Shown here: positions 34,991 to 45,600 of the stretch, piece by piece
Layout of the letters: every line of letters begins with the position of its first letter
Position numbering within the stretch: the first letter of the stretch is position 1
Source of the DNA: Reichenbachiella sp039944555
Lineage (GTDB): Bacteria; Bacteroidota; Bacteroidia; Cytophagales; Cyclobacteriaceae
Direction of reading: 5' to 3'
DNA: 64,000 bases
Assembly: GCF_039944555.1 (NCBI RefSeq)
Contig: NZ_JBDUYN010000006.1
Coordinates: forward strand, 62,001-126,000
Made by a program: the position numbers and the translations under genes
Notes under the pieces: model-generated
Database searches by the model: none
Told to the model about the DNA's origin: nothing
The model's input: the letters and a program-made list of their open reading frames with translations, nothing else

Positions 34991-37015
34991 ATGGATTTCA
35001 AACTCACCTCTGAATACGTTCCTACTGGAGATCAACCTCAAGCCATTGAACAGTTAACCGAGGGGCTTAATAATGGCGAACCATCTCAGGTTCTTTTAGG
35101 TGTAACAGGTTCAGGAAAGACCTTTACAATGGCGAATGTCATTGCCAAAACTAATCGCCCCGCCCTTGTTCTTTGTCACAATAAGACCCTGGCTGCGCAG
35201 CTTTATGGTGAACTGAAACAGTTCTTTCCAGAAAATGCGGTAGAATACTTTATCAGCTACTATGACTACTACCAGCCTGAGGCCTTCCTGCCTACCACAG
35301 GTTTGTATATAGAAAAGGACCTAAGTATCAATGAAGAAATTGAGAAACTGAGACTGGCTGCGACGTCCTCTTTACTTACTGGAAGAAGAGATGTTATAGT
35401 TGTGGCTTCAGTGTCATGTATTTACGGTATTGGCAATCCCGAAGAATTTGGCAAAAACATTGTAACTCTAGAAACCGGACAACAAATCTCTAGAAACCAG
35501 CTCCTTTTTAAATTTGTAGATATCCTGTATAGTCGTACGGAGGCTGATTTTAAAAGAGGAAACTTCCGTGTTAAAGGAGATACGGTTGATATTTTTATCG
35601 CCTATGGTGATTTTGCTTATCGCATTATCTTCTGGGGTGACGAAATTGAAACGATTCAACGAATAGATCCTTACACCGGTAAAAAGCTATCAGATGAAAA
35701 GATAGTTACCATTTTCCCGGCAAATCTGTTCGTGACAGGAAAGGACCTACTACATCTGGCCATTAATCAAATACAAGATGACATGGTACTGCAAGTCCAA
35801 TACTTCGAAGAGGAACGCAGGTTTCTTGAGGCCAAGCGCCTGAAAGAGCGTACCGAATTCGACATAGAAATGATGCGTGAATTAGGTTATTGTTCCGGTG
35901 TTGAGAACTACTCAAGATACTTCGACCGGAGAGAAAAAGGAGCACGTCCCTTTTGCCTGCTCGATTACTTTCCAGATGACTTTTTGATGATCATCGATGA
36001 AAGCCATGTCACATTGCCGCAAGTTCGAGCCATGTGGGGAGGAGATCGAGCGAGAAAAGTAAATCTGGTAGATCATGGATTCAGACTTCCTTCTGCCATG
36101 GACAACCGGCCACTTACCTTTGATGAGTTTGAGGCAATGGTTGGACAAAGCGTTTATGTTAGTGCCACTCCTGGCGATTATGAGTTAAGAAAGTCGGAAG
36201 GGGTTGTCGTGGAACAGGTCATACGACCAACTGGTCTCCTGGACCCGGTCATTGAAGTTCGCCCCAGTTTAAATCAGATTGATGATCTGATGGATGAGAT
36301 AGATGAGCGCGTAAGGCTAGAAGAACGCGTACTAGTGACCACACTTACCAAAAGAATGGCAGAAGAATTGTCTAAGTATCTCATAAATGCAGGCGTAAAA
36401 ACCAGGTACATTCACTCTGAGGTAGATACACTCGATCGAGTTGAAATACTCAGAGAATTAAGATTAGGCGTATTCGATGTCTTGGTCGGAGTAAACTTAC
36501 TAAGAGAGGGATTGGATTTGCCTGAGGTGTCTTTGGTGGCGATTATTGATGCGGATAAAGAGGGCTTCCTACGAAATGAAAGGTCTCTGGTGCAAACGAT
36601 AGGTCGTGCGGCCCGTAATGAAAAAGGCATGGTGATCATGTATGCCGATAAGGTAACCGGTTCTATGCAGATGGCAATAGACGAAACCAATCGCCGTCGT
36701 GGTATCCAAATGGAATACAATGCCAAACATGGCATTACTCCTACTACCATCTTTAAGTCTAAAGAAGCTATTATGGAACAAACTTCCGTAGCAGACTCGA
36801 AGAAATCGACTAAACCCAAACCATATATAGAAAGTGAAGAGGTAAACATAGCAGCAGATCCTGTTGTAGCTTATATGGACAAAGAGGGCATTGAAAAGAT
36901 GATTGAGAAGACGAAGAAGTCGATGGAGAAGGCAGCTAAGGATTTAGACTTCATGGAAGCCGCCAGGCTTAGAGACGAGATGCTATCATTGGAGAAACTG
37001 AAAGAAGAAAAATGA
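34991..37015 (+). CDS. uvrB: Excinuclease ABC subunit B
   Basis: A 674-residue UvrB with all features: Walker A GVTGSGKT (37-44), the beta-hairpin region YYDYYQPEAFLP, helicase motifs including IIDESHVTLPQ, YVSATPGDYEL, NLLREGLDLPEVSLV and QTIGRAARNEKG. The C-terminal UVR motif is present (KTKKSMEKAAKDLDFMEAARLRDEM), which contacts UvrC. It verifies damage and loads UvrC in nucleotide excision repair. Monocistronic; 139 bases separate it from the divergent nitrilase. Confidence 0.99.
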   Translation: MDFKLTSEYVPTGDQPQAIEQLTEGLNNGEPSQVLLGVTGSGKTFTMANVIAKTNRPALVLCHNKTLAAQLYGELKQFFPENAVEYFISYYDYYQPEAFLPTTGLYIEKDLSINEEIEKLRLAATSSLLTGRRDVIVVASVSCIYGIGNPEEFGKNIVTLETGQQISRNQLLFKFVDILYSRTEADFKRGNFRVKGDTVDIFIAYGDFAYRIIFWGDEIETIQRIDPYTGKKLSDEKIVTIFPANLFVTGKDLLHLAINQIQDDMVLQVQYFEEERRFLEAKRLKERTEFDIEMMRELGYCSGVENYSRYFDRREKGARPFCLLDYFPDDFLMIIDESHVTLPQVRAMWGGDRARKVNLVDHGFRLPSAMDNRPLTFDEFEAMVGQSVYVSATPGDYELRKSEGVVVEQVIRPTGLLDPVIEVRPSLNQIDDLMDEIDERVRLEERVLVTTLTKRMAEELSKYLINAGVKTRYIHSEVDTLDRVEILRELRLGVFDVLVGVNLLREGLDLPEVSLVAIIDADKEGFLRNERSLVQTIGRAARNEKGMVIMYADKVTGSMQMAIDETNRRRGIQMEYNAKHGITPTTIFKSKEAIMEQTSVADSKKSTKPKPYIESEEVNIAADPVVAYMDKEGIEKMIEKTKKSMEKAAKDLDFMEAARLRDEMLSLEKLKEEK

Positions 37016-37202
37016 AATAGTTTGTTGTCAAAATTGACATTGGGATCTAGTATGCTACAATAGAAAATAAAATTGGAAAAGAACTTTTAATTACGTTAGA
37101 AGAATCTTAATAATGACATTTTGAAGGTGAATTTGTAGATTTGAGTGACAAGTATCGAACTTGGTGAAGTTGATCGCCATTTTGCATTTTAATTTCCTAT
37201 CT

Positions 37203-39098
37203 GTGAAGATTTTATTTTTTAGTTCCCTTTTGATTGTTACATCTTCAATCTCAACTTTTTCTCAGCAAAAAATCAGTAAATGGGGAAGGCTTTCCGAAAA
37301 AGAAATAAAACTTGATGAGGTAGTATTTGAGAAAAAGGCAGATGCTGTAATACTAGGAGAATTCGCTGATATCGCTTTTTTTAAGGGTGAGGTTTATACG
37401 AGATTCCATTTCAAAATTAAAATTCTATCCCAAAATGGATTAGGCTATGCTGATGTCAGCATACCCTATAACCCTGAGGATGATCAAGACGCTATTGGCA
37501 AAATCAATGCTCAAACATTAAATATTGTAAATGGCAAAATAATTCCTACCAAACTGACCTCTTCAGATATCTACACAAAAGATATAAGTCCAACGCATAG
37601 AGAGAAAGTATTTACATTTAAAAATGTTAAAGTAGGATCTATAATAGAATACAAGTATTCTAAGAAGTCTAAATCAGTCAGACAACTAGAATATTGGTAT
37701 TTTCAAAACGAACTACCGACCATATTAAGCATTTGTACTGCTGATATTCCTGAAGGCATCAATTATAAGCCCATTTACAATGGAACAAGAATACAAAAAA
37801 AATATCTCGAAAAAGAGACCAATGTTTGGGAACTGACCAACTTACCATCCTTACGGAAGGAGGACTTCGTATTCAATCACCAGAAATACGCAGAGGGCAT
37901 TAGTTTTCAACTTGAAGGGTACATGCAGTTAATGGATGCTATGAGCAACGAGACCAAACAAGTTCAGACAATGACTACCTGGGAACAGCTCAGATCTGAA
38001 ATCGTCAATTCAGAGAAATTTTCCACCTATCTAGCAGAGAGAAAAATATCTTCCAAGATTGTGGCCGACTTGAAAATTGAGCAGGATACAATTCGAACAA
38101 TTTTTAACTATGTTCAAAATAAATTCAAACATTCTAACTTGTACGGAATCTTTCCAGAACGTCCACTGGGCAAACTTATAAATGAATCTGATTTACCTGC
38201 TGATGCCGATGAAATTAATCTTTTCTTGAACTCATTACTCAAAAATTCGGGAATTGAAGCTTATCCAATGCTAATAAGTACTAGATCCAATGGTGACATC
38301 ATGAAGAGCTATCCTCTCCTCAGCCAATTCAATCATCTGATCGTATACGCTAAACATAATGATCGAGAGTATTTTTTAGACGCTTCAAGCGCTGCTAGTT
38401 CATTTGATTTGTTGCCGATAGATTGCCTCAGCTCAGAAGGCTATATTGTTGATAAGAATTATTCTCAATGGAAAGATATAAAACAGTTTTCTATCTCAAA
38501 GAAAAAGGTAAAAATCAAAATAAGACAAGACACAGAAGAATCATGGAATTACAACTATGAAGTCTTTTTGGAAGGATATGAGGCTAAAAAGTATATGGCC
38601 TCTGAAAAAAGACAATTTTCCAATCTACTCGTTAACTTCGAATTAAATGATTCTATTGTTGAAAAAGAGTACACTACAAAGACTGGAGGAAGCGCGGTTT
38701 CCATAAGCGTCAATTTCGATATAGACCAGGAAAATTCACCCATAATATATTTGTCGACAGACCCGCTATCTGCTTTCCCAAAAAATCCATTCAAGTACGA
38801 AAGGAGAGATTTCCCAATAGAGCTAGACTATCCATTTTTATATGAAAAAACCATATCTCTGACCATTCCTGATAACCTTCAATTAAAAGAATTGCCACAG
38901 CAATTAAATAAATCCATCCCAAAAAATTGCGGCAGTCTAAAAACGACAATTACTAAAAGAGGGCAACATGTCAAATCAGACTTGCAATTTAGATTACCAA
39001 ATAAAACAATACCTCAATTCTTTTTTACGAGAATCAAACATATCTATCAACTGATGTTAATTGCAAGTGAAGAAGTGTTAGTACTAGAAAAACTGTAA
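37203..39098 (+). CDS. DUF3857 / transglutaminase-like secreted protein with degenerate active site
   Basis: A protein of about 631 residues from a GTG at 37203, chosen because it directly precedes a Sec signal (ILFFSSLLIVTSS to STFSQ); an in-frame TTG at 37161 would add 14 residues. DUF3857 occupies about 30-260 (HFKIKILSQNGLGYADVSIPY, KVFTFKNVKVGSIIEYKY, FQNELPT). A transglutaminase-like fold follows at about 290-420. The catalytic Cys position reads ADADEIN, so Cys is replaced (about residue 335, Ala). The His and Asp equivalents (QFNHLIVY, REYFLDAS) remain. Hence probably a non-enzymatic binding module. The C-terminal third is beta-rich. A TAGATTTG (37136-37143) element lies upstream. The role is unknown; the gene stands alone. 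Confidence 0.85.
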   Translation: MKILFFSSLLIVTSSISTFSQQKISKWGRLSEKEIKLDEVVFEKKADAVILGEFADIAFFKGEVYTRFHFKIKILSQNGLGYADVSIPYNPEDDQDAIGKINAQTLNIVNGKIIPTKLTSSDIYTKDISPTHREKVFTFKNVKVGSIIEYKYSKKSKSVRQLEYWYFQNELPTILSICTADIPEGINYKPIYNGTRIQKKYLEKETNVWELTNLPSLRKEDFVFNHQKYAEGISFQLEGYMQLMDAMSNETKQVQTMTTWEQLRSEIVNSEKFSTYLAERKISSKIVADLKIEQDTIRTIFNYVQNKFKHSNLYGIFPERPLGKLINESDLPADADEINLFLNSLLKNSGIEAYPMLISTRSNGDIMKSYPLLSQFNHLIVYAKHNDREYFLDASSAASSFDLLPIDCLSSEGYIVDKNYSQWKDIKQFSISKKKVKIKIRQDTEESWNYNYEVFLEGYEAKKYMASEKRQFSNLLVNFELNDSIVEKEYTTKTGGSAVSISVNFDIDQENSPIIYLSTDPLSAFPKNPFKYERRDFPIELDYPFLYEKTISLTIPDNLQLKELPQQLNKSIPKNCGSLKTTITKRGQHVKSDLQFRLPNKTIPQFFFTRIKHIYQLMLIASEEVLVLEKL

Positions 39099-39445
39099 GG
39101 CTAAGATTAAACTCTGTCATTCAACAACATTCTTAGTCCGAACAGTTGAACACAATATGTCCAAACATATATAGGAGATAAGTTCGTTTACTTGTCTTTA
39201 TTGAACGAATAAAGACCGAATAAATAATTGCAGGTAATTAAAGACCTCTTCATTTCCTACTTGCAAAAACAATAAATGAAGAGACTTTTCCTTGATGTGC
39301 AAAGATTTGTGCTAATCATATGACAGCCAATAAGATGTTTTTTCGAATACCTAAGTAGTCCAAGCCGGCATGTCTTTGAATGCTGTGCTTACCGCCCCTG
39401 CTAGTTGTAGCGTCTTTGTGACCCGATTCATTCAGTCCGTCCTTT
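39099..39445. other. Gene-free stretch with two inverted repeats
   Basis: 347 bases between convergent genes. It holds a 9-base-pair hairpin (39194-39202 with 39208-39216, 5-base loop) and a 10-base inverted repeat (39246-39255 with 39274-39283). Neither has a clear T tract. No ORF or RNA gene is recognisable. Confidence 0.5.
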
Positions 39446-40060
39446 CTACAACAGCCCCTCAACTAACATCTTCACACCAAGCAGCGCCAAGACTACACCA
39501 ATGCCTAATTTGATGTATCTCTTGATCCTGTCGCTGAGTACTTTTTTCAGGCGCTGTGCATAATAGGCCTTAAGGATATCTGTAATCCAAACCATGTTCA
39601 ATACCCCTGCAAAAAATAGCAGTTCCTGTGTGGTATCATGAAATTCCGTTATCGCATAGTTGGAAATAGCTGCCCAAAAACCCCAAACGATAGGATTAAT
39701 AGCATTCAACATGATGGCTTGGGTAAATAATCCAAATTTATGCAAATGGCCTGAGGAGGAATTTTGAGGAGTTTGAGTTCCGGATTCCTTTTTTAGAATA
39801 AACACTAACCCAAATAGTAAAAGAAGGACCCCTCCTCCTATTGTCAATTCAACCGAAGTTTCACTCCCATCAGATAGCTGACTTAGGCCAAGCCAGGTAA
39901 GGATAATAATTGAAGTATCCGTCAGAGCAACTCCAACAATAAAATAGACAGCTCTTTTGAAACCATGATCAATGGCATGTTGAACAAGAGTAAGAAAAAC
40001 AGGGCCAGTAGAAAATGCTGGTACTAGGCCTGTGAATAGGCCGATTAAGTATGCAATCAA
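39446..40060 (-). CDS. LysE-family amino-acid exporter
   Basis: A 204-residue protein with six hydrophobic segments and the LysE/RhtB N-terminal pattern: YLIGLFTGLVPAFSTGPVFLTLVQHAIDHGFKRAVYF, where the Gly-Pro after helix 1 is characteristic. KYxxKLGIG-like residues and LALLGVKMLVEGL form the last helix. The family exports amino acids or small metabolites by proton antiport. Start is a TTG at 40060; no ATG is available in the conserved N-terminus. Isolated gene; substrate unknown. Confidence 0.85.
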   Translation of the reverse strand: MIAYLIGLFTGLVPAFSTGPVFLTLVQHAIDHGFKRAVYFIVGVALTDTSIIILTWLGLSQLSDGSETSVELTIGGGVLLLLFGLVFILKKESGTQTPQNSSSGHLHKFGLFTQAIMLNAINPIVWGFWAAISNYAITEFHDTTQELLFFAGVLNMVWITDILKAYYAQRLKKVLSDRIKRYIKLGIGVVLALLGVKMLVEGLL

Positions 40061-40239
40061 GTCTTGAAAATTTAACTTAAAAAGCCAAGTTAGCGTATTT
40101 ATTAATTAACCCGCGCTATTATCTACCTACTTCAGACAAACACATTAAAGCTAACTTTTCAAAAGTTGTTGCTTCTATTTGCTCCGCAATACTCAAGCTT
40201 AACACGGATTCGAAAACCGGACTTTGGGTAAGTTTGATC

Positions 40240-40370
40240 CTACTTTGTCATGTTGTGATAATTGTCACATTGAGTGGACGCCGCCCAGCTCTCGAAATGT
40301 AAATTAGAACGGATTTCGACAAGCTAAATCTGACCACAATTAGATTGATTGTATTAACATGACAAAGTAG
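40240..40370. repeat. Perfect 15-bp inverted repeat flanking about 100 bp
   Basis: CTACTTTGTCATGTT at 40240-40254 has its exact reverse complement at 40356-40370. The interior contains a CRP-like palindrome and no coding sequence. No clear target-site duplication is visible outside the arms. It may be a small mobile-element relic or a cruciform-forming control region. Confidence 0.65.
40254..40269. promoter_or_regulatory. CRP/FNR-like palindrome
   Basis: TGTGA-N6-TCACA, identical to the E. coli CRP consensus half-sites with the correct 6-base spacer. It sits at the inner edge of the left arm of the inverted repeat and about 560 bases before the first RHS-locus gene. CRP/FNR-family regulators occur in Bacteroidota, but use of this site is unproven. 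Confidence 0.35.
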
Positions 40371-40830
40371 AGTTAATCTATATATTCATTTAAATGTGTT
40401 TGCCTCATATCTACTCGACACGGTGAAAAATATTTTGAGCCTTGTGAGTAGAATATCGAAAGTACGATGCATTTGTCCGGCATCTGACCTCATTTAATTC
40501 AACCCATCTGATCAACCCTTCTGAAACTTATTCAGCACTGGATTGGAAGTATACCGGATTTTGACAAAAATAAATTCTGATCAACGCCAATGATTAAACC
40601 TAACCACGTTTTTCAAATAACAACTAATGCCGCATCTATTTTATCAGGAGCGCTAAGCCATTTATCGACTATTCGAAGTACAACAACTTCTTCACTCGAT
40701 TTACGAACCTGCAAAAATCTGGTCAGACAGTCTACTTCATTTCAATCCTATTTGAACAAAAACATATTCAATAATTTTTGATGATGCCTGTGTGATTCAA
40801 GAAATACCTAAAACTATTAATATTTTAATT

Positions 40831-42627
40831 ATGAACCGATTTACTCTATCCCTACTTTTAATTACCCTCTCCATATCATCTTTTGCACAAAGCAATAAGG
40901 ACCAGTCCGGCCCACAGGTTCACTTGATTAAAAAGAATTTATGGGTTGACGGGAATATTAGTTCAGCCGGAGAAAAAGATCTGGTGCTGCAAACCAATCA
41001 ATCCACACGTATAACCGTACTGGATGCCAATGGCTATGTAGGCATGGGCATCACCAACCCACAAGAACAATTACATATGGGGGGCGCCATTCGAGGCAAC
41101 GCCACCGGAGGAGCCCTTAGAGTGAATACCGAGTTCGGTTGGCTCGACCTGGGTGCTCAAAACGGACAATCAGTTCACATACACACCAACCTGTCAAAAT
41201 TTGTCATGAACAAGGAACTTCGCGTGGACGGAGCGATAGGGACTTATGGCAACCGAAACCTTGAACTTCGCACGAATGGGCATACCCAGATGACAATACT
41301 TGATAGCAATGGATTTGTCGGAATAGGCATAACCAATCCCTCTGAACGCTTAGAAGTAGCCGGCAGCATAAAGGCCAGCGAGACCATTACCGGTAAGGAT
41401 CTGATGTCCGGAACTTTGACAACTACAGACGGAAGTTTTACCGGAAATGTACAAATCGAACAAAACCTGAACGTTAATGGTCTAGTTGGCTTGGGAGTAG
41501 CAGATCCAACAGAAAAGCTCGAAGTGGCAGGTAATATCAAGGTAAGCGACCGGGTAAGTTCAAAGTCTGTAACCTCAGAAACAGGGATTTTCTCACAGGA
41601 CATCAGCATAGGAGGAGATATAGAAGTAGTCAATAATGCAGTGGTCAGTGGCAACCTCGGAATAGGTGTACCAGAACCAATCGAAAAACTGGAAGTAGCC
41701 GGTAATGTGCTGGTGACGGATAAAATCTCTTCCACTGAAATGTCAGCCGTCGACGGGTCATTTACAAACCAGCTTCAAATAGGTAATCTTTTGAGAATTG
41801 ATGGGCATGTAGGAGTTGGAATTGACACGCCTGTCGAAAAACTGGACGTAGCTGGCAACATTAAAGCCTCGGATAAGATTATATCGACCGATATCGAAGC
41901 TGTAAACGGTGCCTTTTCGGATCGAGTGACGGTTGTCAATGATGTAACCCTTGGCGGAAATTTGGGTGTGGGTACAGAAGCCCCTACCGAAAAACTAGAA
42001 GTACTGGGAAATGCCATCATCAGCGAGACATTAACTACCAAAAACTTAAATGCGGTCGAGATGGCATTGAGCGGAGACTTTAATGTAGCAGGGAACTCAT
42101 CGGTTGCGCAAAATGCCTTTGTAGGTGGACAAATGGGTATCGGTGTGGAAACCCCATCAGAAAAGCTGGAAGTAGCCGGAAATATCAAGGCCTTAGGCAA
42201 ACTGACAGGTACGGGTGTAGAAGCCTCCAACGGCACTTTTGCAGACCAGGTTTCGGTAAATAATCTTCTGAGTGTGGCCGGGCAGGTAGCCATTGGCACC
42301 ACGGATCCCAAAGGATACAAACTGGCCGTTGCTGGAGAAATGGCCGTAGCAGAAATCACTGTGGAAGTAGAAGTCAACTGGCCTGATTACGTTTTTAAGA
42401 AAAATTATGAGCTGCAACCGCTCTCAGAAATCAAATCTTTTGTGGAGCAAAACCACCACCTGCCCGAAGTGCCCTCAGCGAAAGAGATCACCAACAACGG
42501 GATGAAAATGGGGGAAATGAACATGATCCTACTCAAAAAAATAGAAGAACTCACACTTCACCTGATCGAAAAGGACCTGCAGCTTCAGCAAGTCATGGAA
42601 AGGCTCTCAAAGCTTGAAAACAAATAG
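40831..42627 (+). CDS. Secreted repeat protein with C-terminal trimerisation/chaperone-like domain
   Basis: A 598-residue protein; the ATG at 40831 precedes a clean Sec signal (MNRFTLSLLLITLS to SFAQ). The body holds eight copies of a unit starting with a (V/L/M)G(I/V)G....P.EKLEVAGNI motif, each about 55-70 residues and preceded by strand-rich sequence. This resembles tail-fibre-like repeats of Bacteroidota surface proteins. The C-terminal 110 residues begin WPDYVFKKNYELQPLSEI, then NHHLPEVPSAKEI and a coiled coil (NMILLKKIEELTLHLIEKD), a module like the intramolecular chaperone of phage tail spikes (S74-like), which promotes trimer folding. It is the first gene of the RHS set, 52 bases ahead of the next, and may be a surface fibre or carrier. 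Confidence 0.8.
   Translation: MNRFTLSLLLITLSISSFAQSNKDQSGPQVHLIKKNLWVDGNISSAGEKDLVLQTNQSTRITVLDANGYVGMGITNPQEQLHMGGAIRGNATGGALRVNTEFGWLDLGAQNGQSVHIHTNLSKFVMNKELRVDGAIGTYGNRNLELRTNGHTQMTILDSNGFVGIGITNPSERLEVAGSIKASETITGKDLMSGTLTTTDGSFTGNVQIEQNLNVNGLVGLGVADPTEKLEVAGNIKVSDRVSSKSVTSETGIFSQDISIGGDIEVVNNAVVSGNLGIGVPEPIEKLEVAGNVLVTDKISSTEMSAVDGSFTNQLQIGNLLRIDGHVGVGIDTPVEKLDVAGNIKASDKIISTDIEAVNGAFSDRVTVVNDVTLGGNLGVGTEAPTEKLEVLGNAIISETLTTKNLNAVEMALSGDFNVAGNSSVAQNAFVGGQMGIGVETPSEKLEVAGNIKALGKLTGTGVEASNGTFADQVSVNNLLSVAGQVAIGTTDPKGYKLAVAGEMAVAEITVEVEVNWPDYVFKKNYELQPLSEIKSFVEQNHHLPEVPSAKEITNNGMKMGEMNMILLKKIEELTLHLIEKDLQLQQVMERLSKLENK
41041..42330 (+). repeat. Eight tandem degenerate coding repeats
   Basis: Within the preceding gene, the motif GxGxxxPxEKLEVAGN recurs eight times, starting near 41041, 41320, 41488, 41662, 41815, 41968, 42139 and 42292. 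Spacing (about 150-280 bases) and sequence vary, so the repeats are old protein repeats rather than recent DNA duplications. Confidence 0.75.
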
Positions 42628-42679
42628 CCTACCTAAATACTCCGATCAGAAAAATTCACAAACCCTACCATTTATATAT

Positions 42680-45600
42680 ATGATGAATTATTTGAAACCA
42701 ATCAGGAAAGCCCTGGTCTGTACCCTAATAAGCCTGCTTGGCGTATGGACGGGTCAGGTATGGGCACAATACGACCCCGAGCCCGGTGCACCACAGAATT
42801 TTGGTATCAACCAAATACAGACCTCCGAAAACCTCAGCTCAGGCATACTCAATATCAACCTGCCCATTGAAAACCATCTGGTACCTGTATCCATCAGCTA
42901 TAGTACCGGTGGAATACGAGTAAAGCAAGAAGCCTCTGAAGTAGGATTGGGCTGGACCCTGAATGCCGGCGGCTACATCATGCGACAAAAAAGGGATAAG
43001 GCCGATGATGAGGAAAACGGCTTCAGTGGTACAAATGCCACGGGGAGGTTACTGGAATTTCCGGATTACAGGCCTCAACCGGGCAATCATGCCGGAAGTG
43101 TCGGTGATTACATGGATACTCGCCAGGAAGAGCATTGGGACCATGAGCCGGATATTTTCACCTACAATTTTCTGGGACATAGCGGAAGCTTTGCCATTCG
43201 CTCTGACCGGACAGTGATCCATCTTACCCCAAGCAACCTAAAAATAAATGTAGGGTACATCAGCGCTTCTCACACGTTTACCTTCCACATTGCAGATGAG
43301 CGGGGAAACGAGTATTACTTTAATTACAGAGAAAGAATTGGAATCAGCACCAATGAAAACTTCGGTACAGACTCGGGGGGGTCAAATTTTTTTGGTCTTT
43401 TTGTTGGAGCTGCAAGTGGCCAGGTGTTGCCTAATAATATAGAATTCCCGATCCTCAAATGGCACCTCAGTCGCGTCGTAGACTATAGCACACAAGAAGA
43501 AATCACTTTTTCTTACAGAGCCCTTTCTTCTGATGCCTATACAGAATACAATCATTTAAACTCCAGATACTATAAGGAAAACACTTCCGTATTGGAAACA
43601 GTCAACCAGCAAATTCTTAAAGTTAAACGCCTTCCTTTTTTGGTCAGCGAAATCTCGCATAAAAACACCACCATCAGGTTTAATTATGGAGAAAGGGAAG
43701 ATGATTATCGCGCACCAAAAAACAAACTGGAGTCTGTCGAATACCTGATCGGTGATCAGGTCAAAGTAGCCTACAATTTTAATTACGGTTACATGGGTTC
43801 GGGCCAAGCGGCCAGGCTTACTCTCCGAAATGTGAGCAAAAGCGGACTCGATGTATTGTTGTACCAGTTTTTATACTATGGCGATGCCGAAGGCGAACCA
43901 ATTTTGCCCTGGCACAAAAGCACCAAACAAGACCATTGGGGCTTTCATAATGCGAATAGCTCAGGCACACTTTACGAGATCATGGGCGCAGAAAGAAACC
44001 CCTCTTTGACTCACGCCCAAGCCAATACACTCAAAAGTATCTACTACACTTCGGGTGGCTATGATGAATTTGAATACGAGCTGAACACCTATATGAAAAA
44101 TGATGTCGAAACCGAGGCCGGCGGATTGAGGATTAAAAATGTATACAAAAATGACGGGGCAGGTACTCGCTATCTTGTAAAATCCTATGATTATACAGAG
44201 CAGGTCAACGGGCAGTCTATATCCAGTGGCAAGCTCTTTACTGAACCTGTTTATTCAAAGTCCTTTACTTCCAAGATCTATTTTGAAGAGAAGGTTCTTG
44301 ATGATCACCGTGAATATGCTATCCTACCCTTGGCTGACGCCATGGGTAGACATATATGCTATGGTGAGGTGACAACTACGGACATTGACGATGGACAAAT
44401 AACAACAAAATTTCATGTTTTTGAAGATGATCAATCCAAGTTTGGTACAGGTTCATTGGATTTATCAGGACATAAATGGTACTATAAAACAAATGACCTG
44501 TATGACCTCTCTCCCAGGGCTATTAATGGCAGCCTTCCCTTTGGATCAAAGAGTTTCAATGGTTCTTTTGTCGGATATCCCAGAAAAATAGAAATCTTCG
44601 ATCAGCGAGGCAAGCAATTAAATAGTCAGGATTTCGAGTACACCCTTAATAAAAACACAGACTATACAAGAGGATTCACCTCTCTAATGACAGGGTACTA
44701 TACCAATAATAGTGTATCAGAGAAGAGTTACAAAACCTATTCTTGGGGGTTTTACACTTTATCCCTAGGCTATCCCCAATTAGAGAAAAAGACAACAACC
44801 ATTTATGACGCTGAGGACATTACCAAATCGCTGACCACCGTCACAGAATATAGTTATCATGCAGACCACCCACTGCCGATCAAAACCATCACCTATCGGA
44901 GTGATGAAAAAAACAACGCCAGAGTACAAGAAACCTCCTATCTCTTTGAGTCGGATTCCCGGGCTTATTACGCCAATTTATTGACATTACCGAAAACCCG
45001 GACCAGCAAATCAAGCGATGAAGAAACCGGTACGGCGCTGACCACCCTCTCTACCGGAGTCACGGAGTATGGTACCAATGCTTTGGGAAAACTGGTGCCT
45101 GTAGCCACCAAACAATATACGGGAACCGCTACAGCCGATCTCTTGGTCAACGATGTCAGTTACTTGTATGATGTCGGTACGGGCAGGGCTGTAGGCAGCA
45201 AAAACAACATGACCGGTCTTCTTACGGTCACTATACCGGATGACAATGGACAATACAGCCTCGCCAGCGTTGTAGATGCGGAATATGCTGAGTGCGCCTA
45301 CACCAGCTTCGAAGGTCATGATTCCGGCAGATGGAGCTATGAAGGCACCGCATCCACCCCACAATGCGATCAACGCTATCAGGATTGCCTGGCAGACAAT
45401 AATGATTGCATAGAAGAAGAAAACGACCCTCCGAGTCAGGAATGTTTGGAAGCCTGCCGTCAGACAAAGTACGAATGTGTGGCAGCCACGCAGAAGTCCG
45501 CTTATCAGGTTGCAGGCCTGTTCGGCAATTATGCATTCGACCTGAATAATGGCCGAATCACCTCACCCACCATTCAGGGATCAAAAGAATTCCGTCTTAG

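Larger units (their letters stand above)
40061..40830. other. Long AT-rich leader region upstream of the RHS locus
   Basis: 770 bases without a convincing gene. It contains a small palindrome (AACTTTTCAAAAGTT, 40154-40168), a 15-base inverted repeat 131 bases across, and inside its left end a CRP/FNR-like palindrome, each listed separately. A 63-codon open frame at 40590-40781 has no signal or motif and is not counted as a gene. No tRNA or transposase was found. Confidence 0.5.

Noticed and set aside
37136..37143. TAGATTTG as promoter of the DUF3857 gene
   Set aside because: The -7 match is complete, but the nearest TTG is only 12 bases upstream, so the promoter is not called as a feature.
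40590..40781. 63-codon plus-strand open frame in the RHS leader
   Set aside because: No signal peptide, motif or promoter; composition not distinct from the surrounding leader. Kept only as a possible leader peptide.
41041..42330. CRISPR-like spaced repeats
   Set aside because: The repeats are degenerate, in frame and 150-280 bases apart; they encode protein repeats, not CRISPR.
41775..42377. Minus-strand open frame inside the repeat protein gene
   Set aside because: Shadow of repetitive coding sequence; its translation just mirrors the repeats.
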